Shown here piece by piece: positions 8,846-16,737 of a stretch of DNA of 64,000 nt. Made by a program: the position numbers and the translations under genes. How positions within the stretch are numbered: the first letter of the stretch is position 1; each line of letters starts with the position of its first letter. Where the stretch lies: positions 30,581 to 94,580 of the forward strand of contig JACKCD010000024.1 of the NCBI GenBank assembly GCA_020634215.1, written 5' to 3'. Source of the stretch: Ardenticatenaceae bacterium. Its GTDB lineage: Bacteria; Chloroflexota; Anaerolineae; Promineifilales; Promineifilaceae. Under the pieces are notes generated by a model. That model was not told the DNA's origin, did not search any database, and saw nothing but the letters and a program-made list of their open reading frames with translations.

Positions 8846-11170
8846 TTACTGATTACTGGCTAAGACCTTGACATTGGCTAACGCCAAGTAGTTATTTATC
8901 CAACGGCCATCATCCCCGACTATATTCTGACGGGTTTGGCTTTCAGCGTCTATTAAGGCAACGTGAATTGAATAAATTCCCGGCGGTAATCCGTTCAGGT
9001 CTATGAGTTGCTGATCTTTAACGTGCTGGTTCGGTGTCCACTGAGTCGTGGGAGAACCCTCCTGTGCTGGACGGCTGCGGTGTGCCAACTGCACCTGCCC
9101 ATCTGCGTCCAAAAGCTCTACCGCAACAATATAGTCATGGCTCAGGGCTGGCAATGCCTGCCAATACAGGGTAATCGTTAACTGATTATCAACTAGCGGC
9201 TGCTGCGTGCTGTAGCTGTAGCCTTGCAGCAGCAGTTCATCATTAAAGTTTTGCGCCAGCGGGTTGGGGTAATCGGCAGCGGCGGCAATGGCGGCGGGCT
9301 TGACCGCCACCTGTCCCAGCATTAGCGCGTCCCCCAAACTCGTCCCGTCCGCAGCGGTAATGCCCAGCCGATACCCCTCCACCGGGGCGTAAAAACCGAG
9401 CATCAGCGTTACTGATTCTGGGGTGTAGGTTCCCTCTGGCAGGTAAATGCGGATTGAATCTTTAAATTGTTCGCCCGGCTGCCACAGGCTGGTGGGGTAG
9501 TTGCCCAAACCGGGGTGGGTGTCACGCTGGGCGGCGACGGTGCCCACGCTGTCAATGAGGTGGAGAAACATGAGGAAGTTGCCAGGCGGCTGCCCCATCA
9601 CTTCCCAGTAGAGGTCTACGTCCACAAAACCGCCCGCTTCGACTTCGCTTTGCTGGATTTCATAGCCACGCAGCCGGAAAAGGGTGTCGAATTGGGCGTT
9701 GATGGGGGAGGAAACGGCCGTTTCCTCCCCCATCACCACCCGCTCCGGCCAGGCATAGGCCGGCCGCAAATAGCCAAACAACGCCACCAGTGCCAAAGTC
9801 GCCAGCCCCGTACTTGCCAAACCAATCAATAGTTCACTGGGATTTTTCACGCAAAGGCGCAAAGACGCAAAGGTGGCGTGCTTTTCTTTGCGCCTTTGCG
9901 CCTTTGCGTGAGATTCTTTTCCCAACAGTGTTCCCCACTGCCACAGCCCATAGATCGTTAGCAAGGCCAATGAAGGCAGCGCGGGGAAGAAGAAGCGACC
10001 CATGGGGCCAGCGGGGCTGACGAGCAGGTAGTTGAAGAGAACGCCGAAGAAAAGCAGGACATTGAGCAGTTGCAGCAGCAAGGCTGGGCCAATGCGCCGC
10101 GCCTCGGTGCGTTGCGAGGGGCGCAGCAGCAGCAACAGCCCCATCAAACTTAGCCCCACAAACCAGCGCAGAGCCGTGTAAACGGGGTCGGGCAGCGGAA
10201 TTTGGCCGTAGCCAAACCGCCCCCACAGGCTGGTCCAGGCATAGGGGAGTTCGGAAATGGCGAGGCCAAAGCTGTCGGCGGGGTTACGCACGCCCCATAG
10301 CTCGGTCAGCCGTTCAAAACCGGTGGGTTCGCCGTACAAAATTTGGTTGCGGATAAACCACCAGCCAGCAATGAGCAAGGTGAAGGCGGCGATGAGCAGG
10401 TTGACGCGCAGCCAGAGCGACCACCCCTGCTTTTTACGCCAGGCGACCCAACAAACGGCCGTTTCCACCAACAACGCAATCGCCGCCAAATTAAACTTGC
10501 TCATCAGCGCCAGCCCAAACAGCGTCCCCAAAACGATGCCCCAGCGCGGCGACAACCCGTTGTCATCGTGCAGCAGCCGCACGCACCCCAGCGTCACCGC
10601 CGCCCCCGCCAACGCCGCAATAATGTCGTTGTTGATCGCCCCAGCCATAAACAAGAACATCGGGTTGAAAGCGACGATGGCAGCCGCTCCCCACGCCAGC
10701 GTGGGTTTTTGCGGCCAAATGGTGCGGCCAATGAGCCAGGTGAGGTAGATAACGGCCGTTCCTACCGCCACATTAACCAGCCGCGACAGATGCGCCGCTA
10801 ACGCCTCGCCGCGCCACGGCCACCATTCATCACTGCCGTGCAGATATTGGTTTTTGTTGTCGCGCCCCACTTCCCAGTAACGGTAGGCCCAAAACGGGTT
10901 GTCGGCCGGCTGGGTGCAAACATCGCGCCCGGTGTCAATCCAAAAGGTGGCGGCAGCGGCGAGGGCATAATAAAGTGGCGGGTGGTGGCCTTGGGCGCTG
11001 CACTGGTCGGCCGACTGCACCGGCAGCGCATGTTCCTGCACGATGTGGCGCACAAAGCGGTAGTGGCGCAATTCGTCAGTGGCCTCGTGCAGCGGGTTCA
11101 CGACACTATAGGCGGTGGCGAGGAGGAAAAAGGCGATGAGTAGAAGCAGGATTGCGCGTTTTTCGGTCAT
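8846..11170 (-). CDS. Polytopic GT-C membrane glycosyltransferase (DUF2142/GT39-like)
   Basis: 774-aa protein with ~11 membrane helices in its first two thirds and a soluble C-terminal part. The N-terminal loop after helix 1 carries NPLHEATDELRHYRF, the acidic motif expected to bind the polyprenyl-phospho-sugar in GT-C enzymes. Such proteins transfer sugars to proteins or lipids on the outer face of the membrane. Start placed at ATG 11170 (MTEKRAIL); the frame to 11224 only reads a repeat element. An inverted repeat (9847-9911) is inserted in frame between membrane helices and adds about 25 residues (HAKAQRRKEK ... FASLRLCVKNP) to a loop. The adjacent minus-strand gene at 11237 encodes another GT-C enzyme. 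Confidence 0.8.
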   Translation of the reverse strand: MTEKRAILLLLIAFFLLATAYSVVNPLHEATDELRHYRFVRHIVQEHALPVQSADQCSAQGHHPPLYYALAAAATFWIDTGRDVCTQPADNPFWAYRYWEVGRDNKNQYLHGSDEWWPWRGEALAAHLSRLVNVAVGTAVIYLTWLIGRTIWPQKPTLAWGAAAIVAFNPMFLFMAGAINNDIIAALAGAAVTLGCVRLLHDDNGLSPRWGIVLGTLFGLALMSKFNLAAIALLVETAVCWVAWRKKQGWSLWLRVNLLIAAFTLLIAGWWFIRNQILYGEPTGFERLTELWGVRNPADSFGLAISELPYAWTSLWGRFGYGQIPLPDPVYTALRWFVGLSLMGLLLLLRPSQRTEARRIGPALLLQLLNVLLFFGVLFNYLLVSPAGPMGRFFFPALPSLALLTIYGLWQWGTLLGKESHAKAQRRKEKHATFASLRLCVKNPSELLIGLASTGLATLALVALFGYLRPAYAWPERVVMGEETAVSSPINAQFDTLFRLRGYEIQQSEVEAGGFVDVDLYWEVMGQPPGNFLMFLHLIDSVGTVAAQRDTHPGLGNYPTSLWQPGEQFKDSIRIYLPEGTYTPESVTLMLGFYAPVEGYRLGITAADGTSLGDALMLGQVAVKPAAIAAAADYPNPLAQNFNDELLLQGYSYSTQQPLVDNQLTITLYWQALPALSHDYIVAVELLDADGQVQLAHRSRPAQEGSPTTQWTPNQHVKDQQLIDLNGLPPGIYSIHVALIDAESQTRQNIVGDDGRWINNYLALANVKVLASNQ
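9847..9911. repeat. Inverted-repeat element family C, inserted in frame in a glycosyltransferase gene
   Basis: 26-bp arms with one mismatch, built from TCACGCAAAGGCGCAAAG, separated by 13 nt. It is read through by the host gene without a stop and encodes the peptide HAKAQRRKEK ... SLRLC. A half-copy is at 15199-15253. Confidence 0.9.
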
Positions 11171-11188
11171 GGTGTGACCACGATAAGA

Positions 11189-11234
11189 TGGTGCGTGGTG
11201 CGTAAAGAATTTCTGACCACGCACTACGCACCAC
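11189..11234. repeat. Inverted-repeat element family I (GTGGTGCGTGG type)
   Basis: Left arm GTGCGTGGTGCGTAAAG and right arm ACCACGCACTACGCACCAC form a hairpin-capable element between the two glycosyltransferase genes. A second copy is at 59872-59907. Confidence 0.75.
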
Positions 11235-11236
11235 GT

Positions 11237-13411
11237 TTACGGTACAGTTATGTCGGCTAAGGACAGTCGAATAAGGTCGCGTCCATCGTTGGTGAGGATG
11301 CGTTCGCCGGTTTTGGGGTCGTAGAGGCCAATAACGGCCGTTTCCGCCACAGCCCCATCCGGCAAAATCAGCTCATGCTGCTGCACAAATATATCACCAA
11401 CTTGCAGCATTGTCGGGTCAACCCACAGCCCGTCATCCCCGACTAAGAAAGTTTGGCTGCTATCGTGAAGTTGGGCAAAGACGCGCAGGCGGGAGCCAGC
11501 GTACACGCCGGGCGGGGGTGGGTTGCTGATGAGAGGAATATCGGGTAGTTGCAGCGGTGCGCCAACTTTCCAGCCGAGTTCGAGGCGGTGGGTGGTGAGG
11601 TTGTAAACGGCCGTTAACCAGCACAGCCCATTGGCAAAACAAACACCGTCCGTTTCTGGCAGCGTGCGCGTGGTTTGGCGCAGTTCATACCCGCCGACCA
11701 CGTCTTCAACTACCGTTTGCTGGTCGTCGTAGGGGGTTGTATCTAAGGGGTAGCCGCCGAAGCTGACGGCCGGCCGAATGAGCAGGGCGCGTTCGGGGTT
11801 GTACCAGCGGGGAAAAACGGCCGTTTTGTTCACCAAATGCGCCTGCAAAGCCAGCTTGTCCCACGGCCCCGACAAAAACCCCGCCATGCCAAAATCAGTT
11901 AGCTCAGGATGGTCATTCAAATAGTTGCCCACATCGTGGATGTCGGCCCGATACAAAAAACGCACCATGCCCCGCTCCGGCCAGTCGCGGAAATAGGCGG
12001 GCCAGTCGCGGGTGGCGATGGCGAAAACCAGCACACATCCCAGGGCGAGAGAGATTAGGGATTGGAGATTGGAGATTGGAGATTGTGAACCCTTGAGGAC
12101 GGTCTCGGTTTCAGCTACCCCGTTGTCATTCCCGCGAACGCGGGAATCCAAGCGTATGGATTCCCGCGTTCGCGGGAATGACAGTTTACTTCTGATCCAA
12201 CCAGAGAATACCCCTAAACCTTCCTTAATCTCCAATCTCCAATCTCCAATCTTCCAGACGGGCAACGCCGCCAGCAGGAAAACCGCTGGCTGTGCCAAAA
12301 TCGCGTGGCCGAGGCTGGCGGGGGGGATGCTGATGAAGTCGGGGGAGATACCGGCCAGCCACCAGAGCAGGAGGAAGGCGCAGGCTTGGGCGTGGTGGGG
12401 CGAAAGCTTTTGTTTTCCCCACCTTTTCCACAGCGGAGCCGTTGCTTCCAACAGGGCAATGACGACCCCAGCCCAGAAAAACAGCGAGCCTATCCCCGCA
12501 AAAACGGGGCGGTCGGGGATGTTGTAGAGCCATTCGCCGTCGCCGTGGGCGTGGAACATGCTCAAAGTGATGGCGATGTGGTCACGCAGGGGGGCAAAGT
12601 CGCCAGCGCGGGCAGCCACCAGCGGCACCGCCAGCTCCGACACCCGCCCTTCCGCTTCGGGCTGTTGTGCCAGGGTGATGGCAAGCGGCAATGCTAGGAG
12701 TAGCGACAGGCCAAATGTTAACGCCAGCCCACGCCAATTTCGTCGCAGCGTCGGCCAGAAAAAAAGTGCCAGATAGCCGCAAAAGGCGATCATCACCAAT
12801 GGTACGCCGCGTGAGGCGAAGTAAGTATAGAAGCCTAAGCCGGTGAACAGTGAACAGTAAACAGTAAACAGTATTCGGTAATCAGTAATCCGTAGAGGCT
12901 TTACTGGTAACTGATAACTGATAACTGATAACTGATTACTGGACATTGCCACGCGCCAGAAGAAGTAAAACGCGCCGAGCGAGAGAACGGGCAGGGAAAT
13001 GTGGCGCAGGCCGATGCGAGAATACATGAGTGACCAAAAGCTGACGCTGAGGGCGGCGGCGGCGATGAGGCCGACGGTGGGGTTGAAAAGGCGGCGGCCG
13101 ATGGCGTAGGTTAGGGGAATGGTGAGGGTGCCGAGGAAGACGGAAAGCCAGCGAATGCCGGCCGCGCTGGGGCCGTAGATAGCGAGAAAGAAGGCGTTGA
13201 GGGCGTGGTAGAGGGCTTCGTGGCCGGAGGCATCGGGATAGTAGACGGCCCAGTTGCCGTCAATGACTTTCTGCGAGATGACGAGCGAATTGATGAGTTC
13301 GTCGTCGCGCCAGCCCGGGGGATGTTCCTCAAGCCGCCATAGCCGCAGGGCTAGGGCGAAGAGGGTGAGGAGAATAACGGCCGTTTTGTGCCAGGAAAAG
13401 CGTTTTGTCAT
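11237..13411 (-). CDS. GT39-like membrane glycosyltransferase carrying three repeat insertions
   Basis: 724-aa GT-C enzyme. The first loop has GWRDDELINS (~residue 36), the acidic DD/E motif of ArnT/PMT-type transferases that use polyprenyl-phospho-sugars. About ten membrane helices follow and a beta-rich C-terminal region. Start ATG 13411 (MTKRFSW) chosen; upstream codons to 13474 are repeat-derived. Three repeat elements are read in frame: 12053-12084/12226-12253 (family A), 12125-12182 (family F, inside the loop of A) and 12843-12942 (family B). They add loops such as SFPRTRESIRLDSRVRGNDN and NQLSVISYQLPV. The frame survives all of them, so the protein is probably made. Confidence 0.8.
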   Translation of the reverse strand: MTKRFSWHKTAVILLTLFALALRLWRLEEHPPGWRDDELINSLVISQKVIDGNWAVYYPDASGHEALYHALNAFFLAIYGPSAAGIRWLSVFLGTLTIPLTYAIGRRLFNPTVGLIAAAALSVSFWSLMYSRIGLRHISLPVLSLGAFYFFWRVAMSSNQLSVISYQLPVKPLRITDYRILFTVYCSLFTGLGFYTYFASRGVPLVMIAFCGYLALFFWPTLRRNWRGLALTFGLSLLLALPLAITLAQQPEAEGRVSELAVPLVAARAGDFAPLRDHIAITLSMFHAHGDGEWLYNIPDRPVFAGIGSLFFWAGVVIALLEATAPLWKRWGKQKLSPHHAQACAFLLLWWLAGISPDFISIPPASLGHAILAQPAVFLLAALPVWKIGDWRLEIKEGLGVFSGWIRSKLSFPRTRESIRLDSRVRGNDNGVAETETVLKGSQSPISNLQSLISLALGCVLVFAIATRDWPAYFRDWPERGMVRFLYRADIHDVGNYLNDHPELTDFGMAGFLSGPWDKLALQAHLVNKTAVFPRWYNPERALLIRPAVSFGGYPLDTTPYDDQQTVVEDVVGGYELRQTTRTLPETDGVCFANGLCWLTAVYNLTTHRLELGWKVGAPLQLPDIPLISNPPPPGVYAGSRLRVFAQLHDSSQTFLVGDDGLWVDPTMLQVGDIFVQQHELILPDGAVAETAVIGLYDPKTGERILTNDGRDLIRLSLADITVP
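12053..12253. repeat. Family A element split by other sequence, inside a coding region
   Basis: Left arm of GGAGATTGGAGATT units at 12053-12084 and right arm AATCTCCAATCTCC at 12226-12253. Between them lies a family F element. All of it is translated in the minus-strand glycosyltransferase frame. Confidence 0.8.
12125..12182. repeat. Perfect inverted repeat, family F (CCCGCGAACGCGGG type)
   Basis: Two perfect 26-bp arms starting GTCATTCCCGCGAACGCGGG, with a 6-nt loop. The element is nested within the interrupted family A element and inside an open reading frame. A diverged copy is at 47448-47518. Confidence 0.93.
12843..12942. repeat. Family B element (CAGTAATCAGT type), in frame inside a gene
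   Basis: Left half of AGTAAACAGTAAACAGT units, right half of ACTGATAACTGATAACTG units, forming a long imperfect hairpin. It encodes ISYQL/TVYCSLF-type peptide between membrane helices. A second copy is at 40891-40960, and a short fragment with the same ACTGATTACTGG end overlaps the stop codon of the gene at 8846. Confidence 0.85.
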
Positions 13412-13425
13412 CGTTTGCAATCGTT

Positions 13426-13476
13426 GAGATTGGAGATTGTTAACCTTCATCAACCTCCAATCTCCAATCTCCAATT
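13426..13476. repeat. Family A inverted-repeat element
   Basis: GAGATTGGAGATTGTTAACC, then TTCATCAA and the complementary arm CTCCAATCTCCAATCTCC. It lies between the glycosyltransferase start and the stop of the upstream gene, whose TAA is at its edge. Confidence 0.85.
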
Positions 13477-15268
13477 ACCCTTTCTGCATCCGGCGAAACC
13501 ACAGCCCGCCCAGCATGAGCAGCCCCGCGCCCCCGGCCAGCAGCCAGCGGCTGGGGGTGGTGGGGGAGGGGTTGATAACGGCCGTTTCTACCACATTTCC
13601 TACGGGCGAGGCAACGGGCGTATCGGTGGCGGTGGGCGGCGGTATAAGCGTTGGCGTGACGGTGGGGGGCGTGGTGGCGGTTGGGGTGACGGTGGCTGTT
13701 GGCGACGGGGTGATGGTGGGCGTGGCTGTTGGCGTGGGCGAAGCAGTGGGAATGGGCAGCAGGGTGGCGGTGGCCTCCGGCGTTTGGGTGCTGGCGGTGG
13801 GGGCGACGGGCAAAGGGGGTTGCGGCGGCGGCTCATCGCCGTCTACCGACTGCACCAAGTACAGCACTGTGCCGCCAATCATGCAGTAGTCACCGATGGG
13901 CTGGGTGCAAATGGCGGCTTGCAGATCTATGTTGAAGAAGCCGTTGCTGGCGCGGATGGTGTAGCGATCACCCCACATGCTGGCAAGAACGGCCGTTTTG
14001 CTCGTCGCCACCACTCTTGCCCGCTGCGGTGCTGGCAACCGGGCAAACAGCACCGTTGTCGTAAATTCCCCCTGATCCAGCCGAATCTGCCCCACCTCAT
14101 TCCACCGTTCCCGTTCCACCCCCTGCACATTGGCAAAATAGCGCAAGGCCACTTGGGTGGTGGTAAACGCCGGGCGGCGGCTGCCATCCAGCCGCACCAG
14201 TCCAAACGGTTCCGGGTTGGCGGCGCGGTCGTCTTCGGTGTCTTGCAGCTTGTAGAGGGCGACTCGCTCCGCCCCCGCTGCCAGCGCCGAGGCCAACGCC
14301 TGTGGTACAAACGCCGCCTGCTCATTTTGCCGCACCGATAGCGTCCAGTTTGGCACTCGCCAACTGGGGTCATCCAGCGGCGGGGCGTTGGTTTCCACCA
14401 GCCAAATCGGTTTGTCCAGCCCGCGCTGGCTCATGTCGGCGCGGAAGCTCTGCAAAATGTCGTAGATGCTGTTGGGCTGGAAGTAGAGATGGACGGTGGC
14501 AACGTCAAAATAATGGTTGTGGGCGGCGGCGGTGGGGTCGGCCACAACGAGATCGAGGTAGCGGCCGAAGTAGGTGGGGTCCCAAAAGTGGGTAAAGGCG
14601 GCCAAATGCACTTGGGCGGCGGGGTTTGTTTCTTTGATGACCTGGTAAGCTACTTTTTGCAGTTGGTAAAAATCTTCAAGGGTGCCGTCCCAGGTGTGGC
14701 CGGGGGTGGTGGGGTCGGTGATGTCGGGTTCATTCCAGATGATCCAGCGGTCAATGCGGCCGGCGTAGCGGCTACTGGCTTCGCGGACAAAGTTGGCCCA
14801 CAGGTTGGCACTGTCGTCGGGGGCGGCGTAGAGACCACGCGGCAACCGGTTGTCGTCCCGCGCCCAGTCGGGAATGCCAATGAGAAGGCCAACCACTTCA
14901 CGGCCGGCCGTCAGTTCCACGGCAAGCTGTTCATCACTGATGCGGGGCTGCCATTGGCGGGGGCTGTTGGGCTGTACTTCTGCCCACTGGAAGCGGATGC
15001 GTGTCCAGCTTGCCCCGAGCTGGCTGGCGAGGCGGGGGTTTTCTGTGCTTTCAATCACGCCAAAGCGGGGCGGGGCATCTTGAGCGACGGCGGGATGGGG
15101 CAGGAGGATGAGCAGGAGGAGCAGGAGGAAAATGGGACGCGGACGAACACGGACGAACGCGGACAAGGGGACTTTAAATAGTTTTGCACAAGGGTGAAAA
15201 AGTGCAAAGGGTAAATGATTTTCTGTGCGCCTTTGCGCCTTTGCGTGCATTTTGCTTTGTTGGTTCAC
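13475..15268 (-). CDS. Secreted glycoside-hydrolase-like TIM-barrel protein with a Pro/Thr stalk and C-terminal anchor
   Basis: 597-aa exported protein. A strong signal-type hydrophobic stretch (FLLLLLLILLPHPAVAQ) is near residues 47-63. A TIM-barrel glycosidase region follows, with acid/base candidate Glu in IIWNEPDIT and nucleophile candidate Glu in IWLVETNAP, the clan GH-A pattern (GH39/GH5-like). After the catalytic part comes a ~70-residue Pro/Thr-rich stalk (PTATVTPTATTPP) and a C-terminal membrane helix with a basic tail (WFRRMQKG), so the enzyme should sit on the cell surface. The first ~45 residues translate repeats of families C and D, so the real start may be a TTG or GTC-proximal codon nearer the signal peptide. 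Substrate unknown. Confidence 0.75.
   Translation of the reverse strand: MNQQSKMHAKAQRRTENHLPFALFHPCAKLFKVPLSAFVRVRPRPIFLLLLLLILLPHPAVAQDAPPRFGVIESTENPRLASQLGASWTRIRFQWAEVQPNSPRQWQPRISDEQLAVELTAGREVVGLLIGIPDWARDDNRLPRGLYAAPDDSANLWANFVREASSRYAGRIDRWIIWNEPDITDPTTPGHTWDGTLEDFYQLQKVAYQVIKETNPAAQVHLAAFTHFWDPTYFGRYLDLVVADPTAAAHNHYFDVATVHLYFQPNSIYDILQSFRADMSQRGLDKPIWLVETNAPPLDDPSWRVPNWTLSVRQNEQAAFVPQALASALAAGAERVALYKLQDTEDDRAANPEPFGLVRLDGSRRPAFTTTQVALRYFANVQGVERERWNEVGQIRLDQGEFTTTVLFARLPAPQRARVVATSKTAVLASMWGDRYTIRASNGFFNIDLQAAICTQPIGDYCMIGGTVLYLVQSVDGDEPPPQPPLPVAPTASTQTPEATATLLPIPTASPTPTATPTITPSPTATVTPTATTPPTVTPTLIPPPTATDTPVASPVGNVVETAVINPSPTTPSRWLLAGGAGLLMLGGLWFRRMQKG
15131..15253. repeat. Repeats of families D and C at the 5' end of the glycosidase gene
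   Basis: 15131-15173 holds GGGACGCGGACGAACACGGA-type units (family D, also at 16641-16667). 15199-15253 holds GCGCCTTTGCGCCTTTGCG (family C half-element). Together they make up the apparent N-terminal codons of the adjoining gene. Confidence 0.8.
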
Positions 15269-15280
15269 GGCGGGGACTGC

Positions 15281-16588
15281 TTAACGGAAGGTTTTGTTGG
15301 CCCAGGCGAGGAACTCGGTCAGGTTCATGACGGAGATTTGCTTGCCCAGGGTGTTGGGGGTGCGGTAGCGGTTGGCGTGGCTGGTTTGGCGCAGCCACTG
15401 CACGGCTCCCGGCTTGGCCCCGCCGCCGTCTACGATGATGATAATCTCTTTCTCTGGCATCGCCTCCACGGCGTTGAGATAGAGATAGGGGAATTTTTCG
15501 TCTACGCTGCCGGCCGACTGTTGCCATTTACACTCAATGCGGAGTTCGAGCCGGTAGTGGGCGGAGCGGAGCAAAAATTCGGTGTTACCGGGGTGGCCGT
15601 AAATGGTGGTGTAGGGGACGTTGCGGAGCAGCAGTTCGCTGCCAAATTGGTCGGGGTCTTTTTGCCACTGCCGGTACATCACCGTTTCAAACCCTTTGCT
15701 GGACAGGGTGCCAATAACCGTTTTTTCCAGGGTGTTGCCCGATTTTGCTGCCCAACCACCGCTCGTTTGGCTGCTCTTTTTGGGTCTGGGCGTGAAAACG
15801 GCCAGCAATTCTTTGGCCTTGCCCCGGTTGGAGCCGTTGCGGCTGATGGTGCGGCGAACGGGGAAGGCGTGGATTTCGGCTTCGGTGTAGCTTTGGCGGG
15901 TGAAGGGGGTGTCGTGGTTGGAGAGGATGACGGGGATGCCGCGTTCGCTGAGTTTGACGGCAAGCTGGGCAAGCTGGGCTTGCTGGGCCAGGGTAAATTT
16001 GTCCGAGCTGTAGCTGGTGAAGTTGGCGGTTTCGGAGAGGGGGACGTAGGGTGGGTCGCAGTAGAAGATGTCACCAGAACGGCCGTTTTCCATCACCGCC
16101 ACAAAATCAGCCGTGGCAAACTCCGCCCGCTGCGCCTTCTCATAAAAAAAGAGCATCTCCTCTTCAGGAAAATACGCCTGCGTGTGGCGACCAAACGGCA
16201 CGTTAAACTCCCCCTGCTGGTTGTAGCGGCATAGGCCGTTGTAGCCGTGTTTGTTCATATACAAAAACAGCGCGGCCTTAAGCCGGGGGTCGGTTGTTTG
16301 GTTGAACAGGGTGCGGTTTTGGTAATAAATCGCTTCCTGGTTGCTTTCCGGGGTAAAAAAAGCGCGGGCAAACTCAATAAAGGATGCTCCCTCCTGCTGC
16401 AACACTTGAAAAAGCTGGATGAGGTCGGCGTTGTTGTCGGTGAGTAGATAGCTGTCGTAATCGGTGTTGAGAAAAACAGCCGCTGCCCCCACAAATGGCT
16501 CAACCAGCCGCTTGCCCTTGGGCAGCACCTTCTGAATATGCTCAATAATGCGGTATTTGTTGCCAGCCCATTTCAAAAAAGGTTTCAT
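15281..16588 (-). CDS. Dam-type adenine methyltransferase fused to a PD-(D/E)XK nuclease-like domain
   Basis: 435-aa fusion. The N-terminal ~270 residues are a D12-class (Dam/DpnIIA) N6-adenine methyltransferase: SAM motif FLKWAGNKYRI at residues 4-14, VEPFVGAAAVF, and catalytic DPPY in DIFYCDPPYVPLSE. The C-terminal ~150 residues contain LELRIECKWQQSAGSVDEK, an ExK pattern with a flanking Gln and Lys typical of PD-(D/E)XK endonucleases. One polypeptide could thus hold both modification and restriction activity. Start ATG 16588 (MKPFLKW); the frame to 16708 reads repeats. A TATAAT sits 9 nt upstream of the ATG with no Shine-Dalgarno, which suggests a leaderless mRNA. No separate restriction gene is adjacent. 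The recognition site cannot be told. Confidence 0.8.
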   Translation of the reverse strand: MKPFLKWAGNKYRIIEHIQKVLPKGKRLVEPFVGAAAVFLNTDYDSYLLTDNNADLIQLFQVLQQEGASFIEFARAFFTPESNQEAIYYQNRTLFNQTTDPRLKAALFLYMNKHGYNGLCRYNQQGEFNVPFGRHTQAYFPEEEMLFFYEKAQRAEFATADFVAVMENGRSGDIFYCDPPYVPLSETANFTSYSSDKFTLAQQAQLAQLAVKLSERGIPVILSNHDTPFTRQSYTEAEIHAFPVRRTISRNGSNRGKAKELLAVFTPRPKKSSQTSGGWAAKSGNTLEKTVIGTLSSKGFETVMYRQWQKDPDQFGSELLLRNVPYTTIYGHPGNTEFLLRSAHYRLELRIECKWQQSAGSVDEKFPYLYLNAVEAMPEKEIIIIVDGGGAKPGAVQWLRQTSHANRYRTPNTLGKQISVMNLTEFLAWANKTFR

Positions 16589-16668
16589 CGGAGCGTAATT
16601 ATAGGATAGAGAGGGCGAGTTTGCGAGTTTGCGATTAGGAAATGGGACGCGGACGAGCGCGGATAAAC

Positions 16669-16710
16669 ATATGGCTCTTGGTCTGCTTGTGTGCGAACCA
16701 AGAGCCATAT
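16669..16710. repeat. Perfect 14-bp inverted repeat downstream of the FTR1 gene
   Basis: Arms ATATGGCTCTTGGT and ACCAAGAGCCATAT with a 14-nt loop. It lies between the FTR1 stop and the methyltransferase-nuclease gene. It may form a hairpin that ends or stabilises the iron-permease transcript; no long T run follows on the minus strand. Confidence 0.75.
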
Positions 16711-16737
16711 CTATTTTAGAGGGGTGTTGTCAGTTTG

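Noticed and set aside
12843..12942. CRISPR-like array from the AGTAAACAGT/AACTGATAACTG units
   Set aside because: Units are ~10 bp, directly adjacent and arranged as two complementary halves; there are no spacers and no cas genes. It is a hairpin element.
14489..15181. 230-codon plus-strand frame
   Set aside because: It lies antisense to the well-supported glycosidase gene, is Gly/Val-rich in the way GC-rich antisense frames are, and has no recognisable domain.
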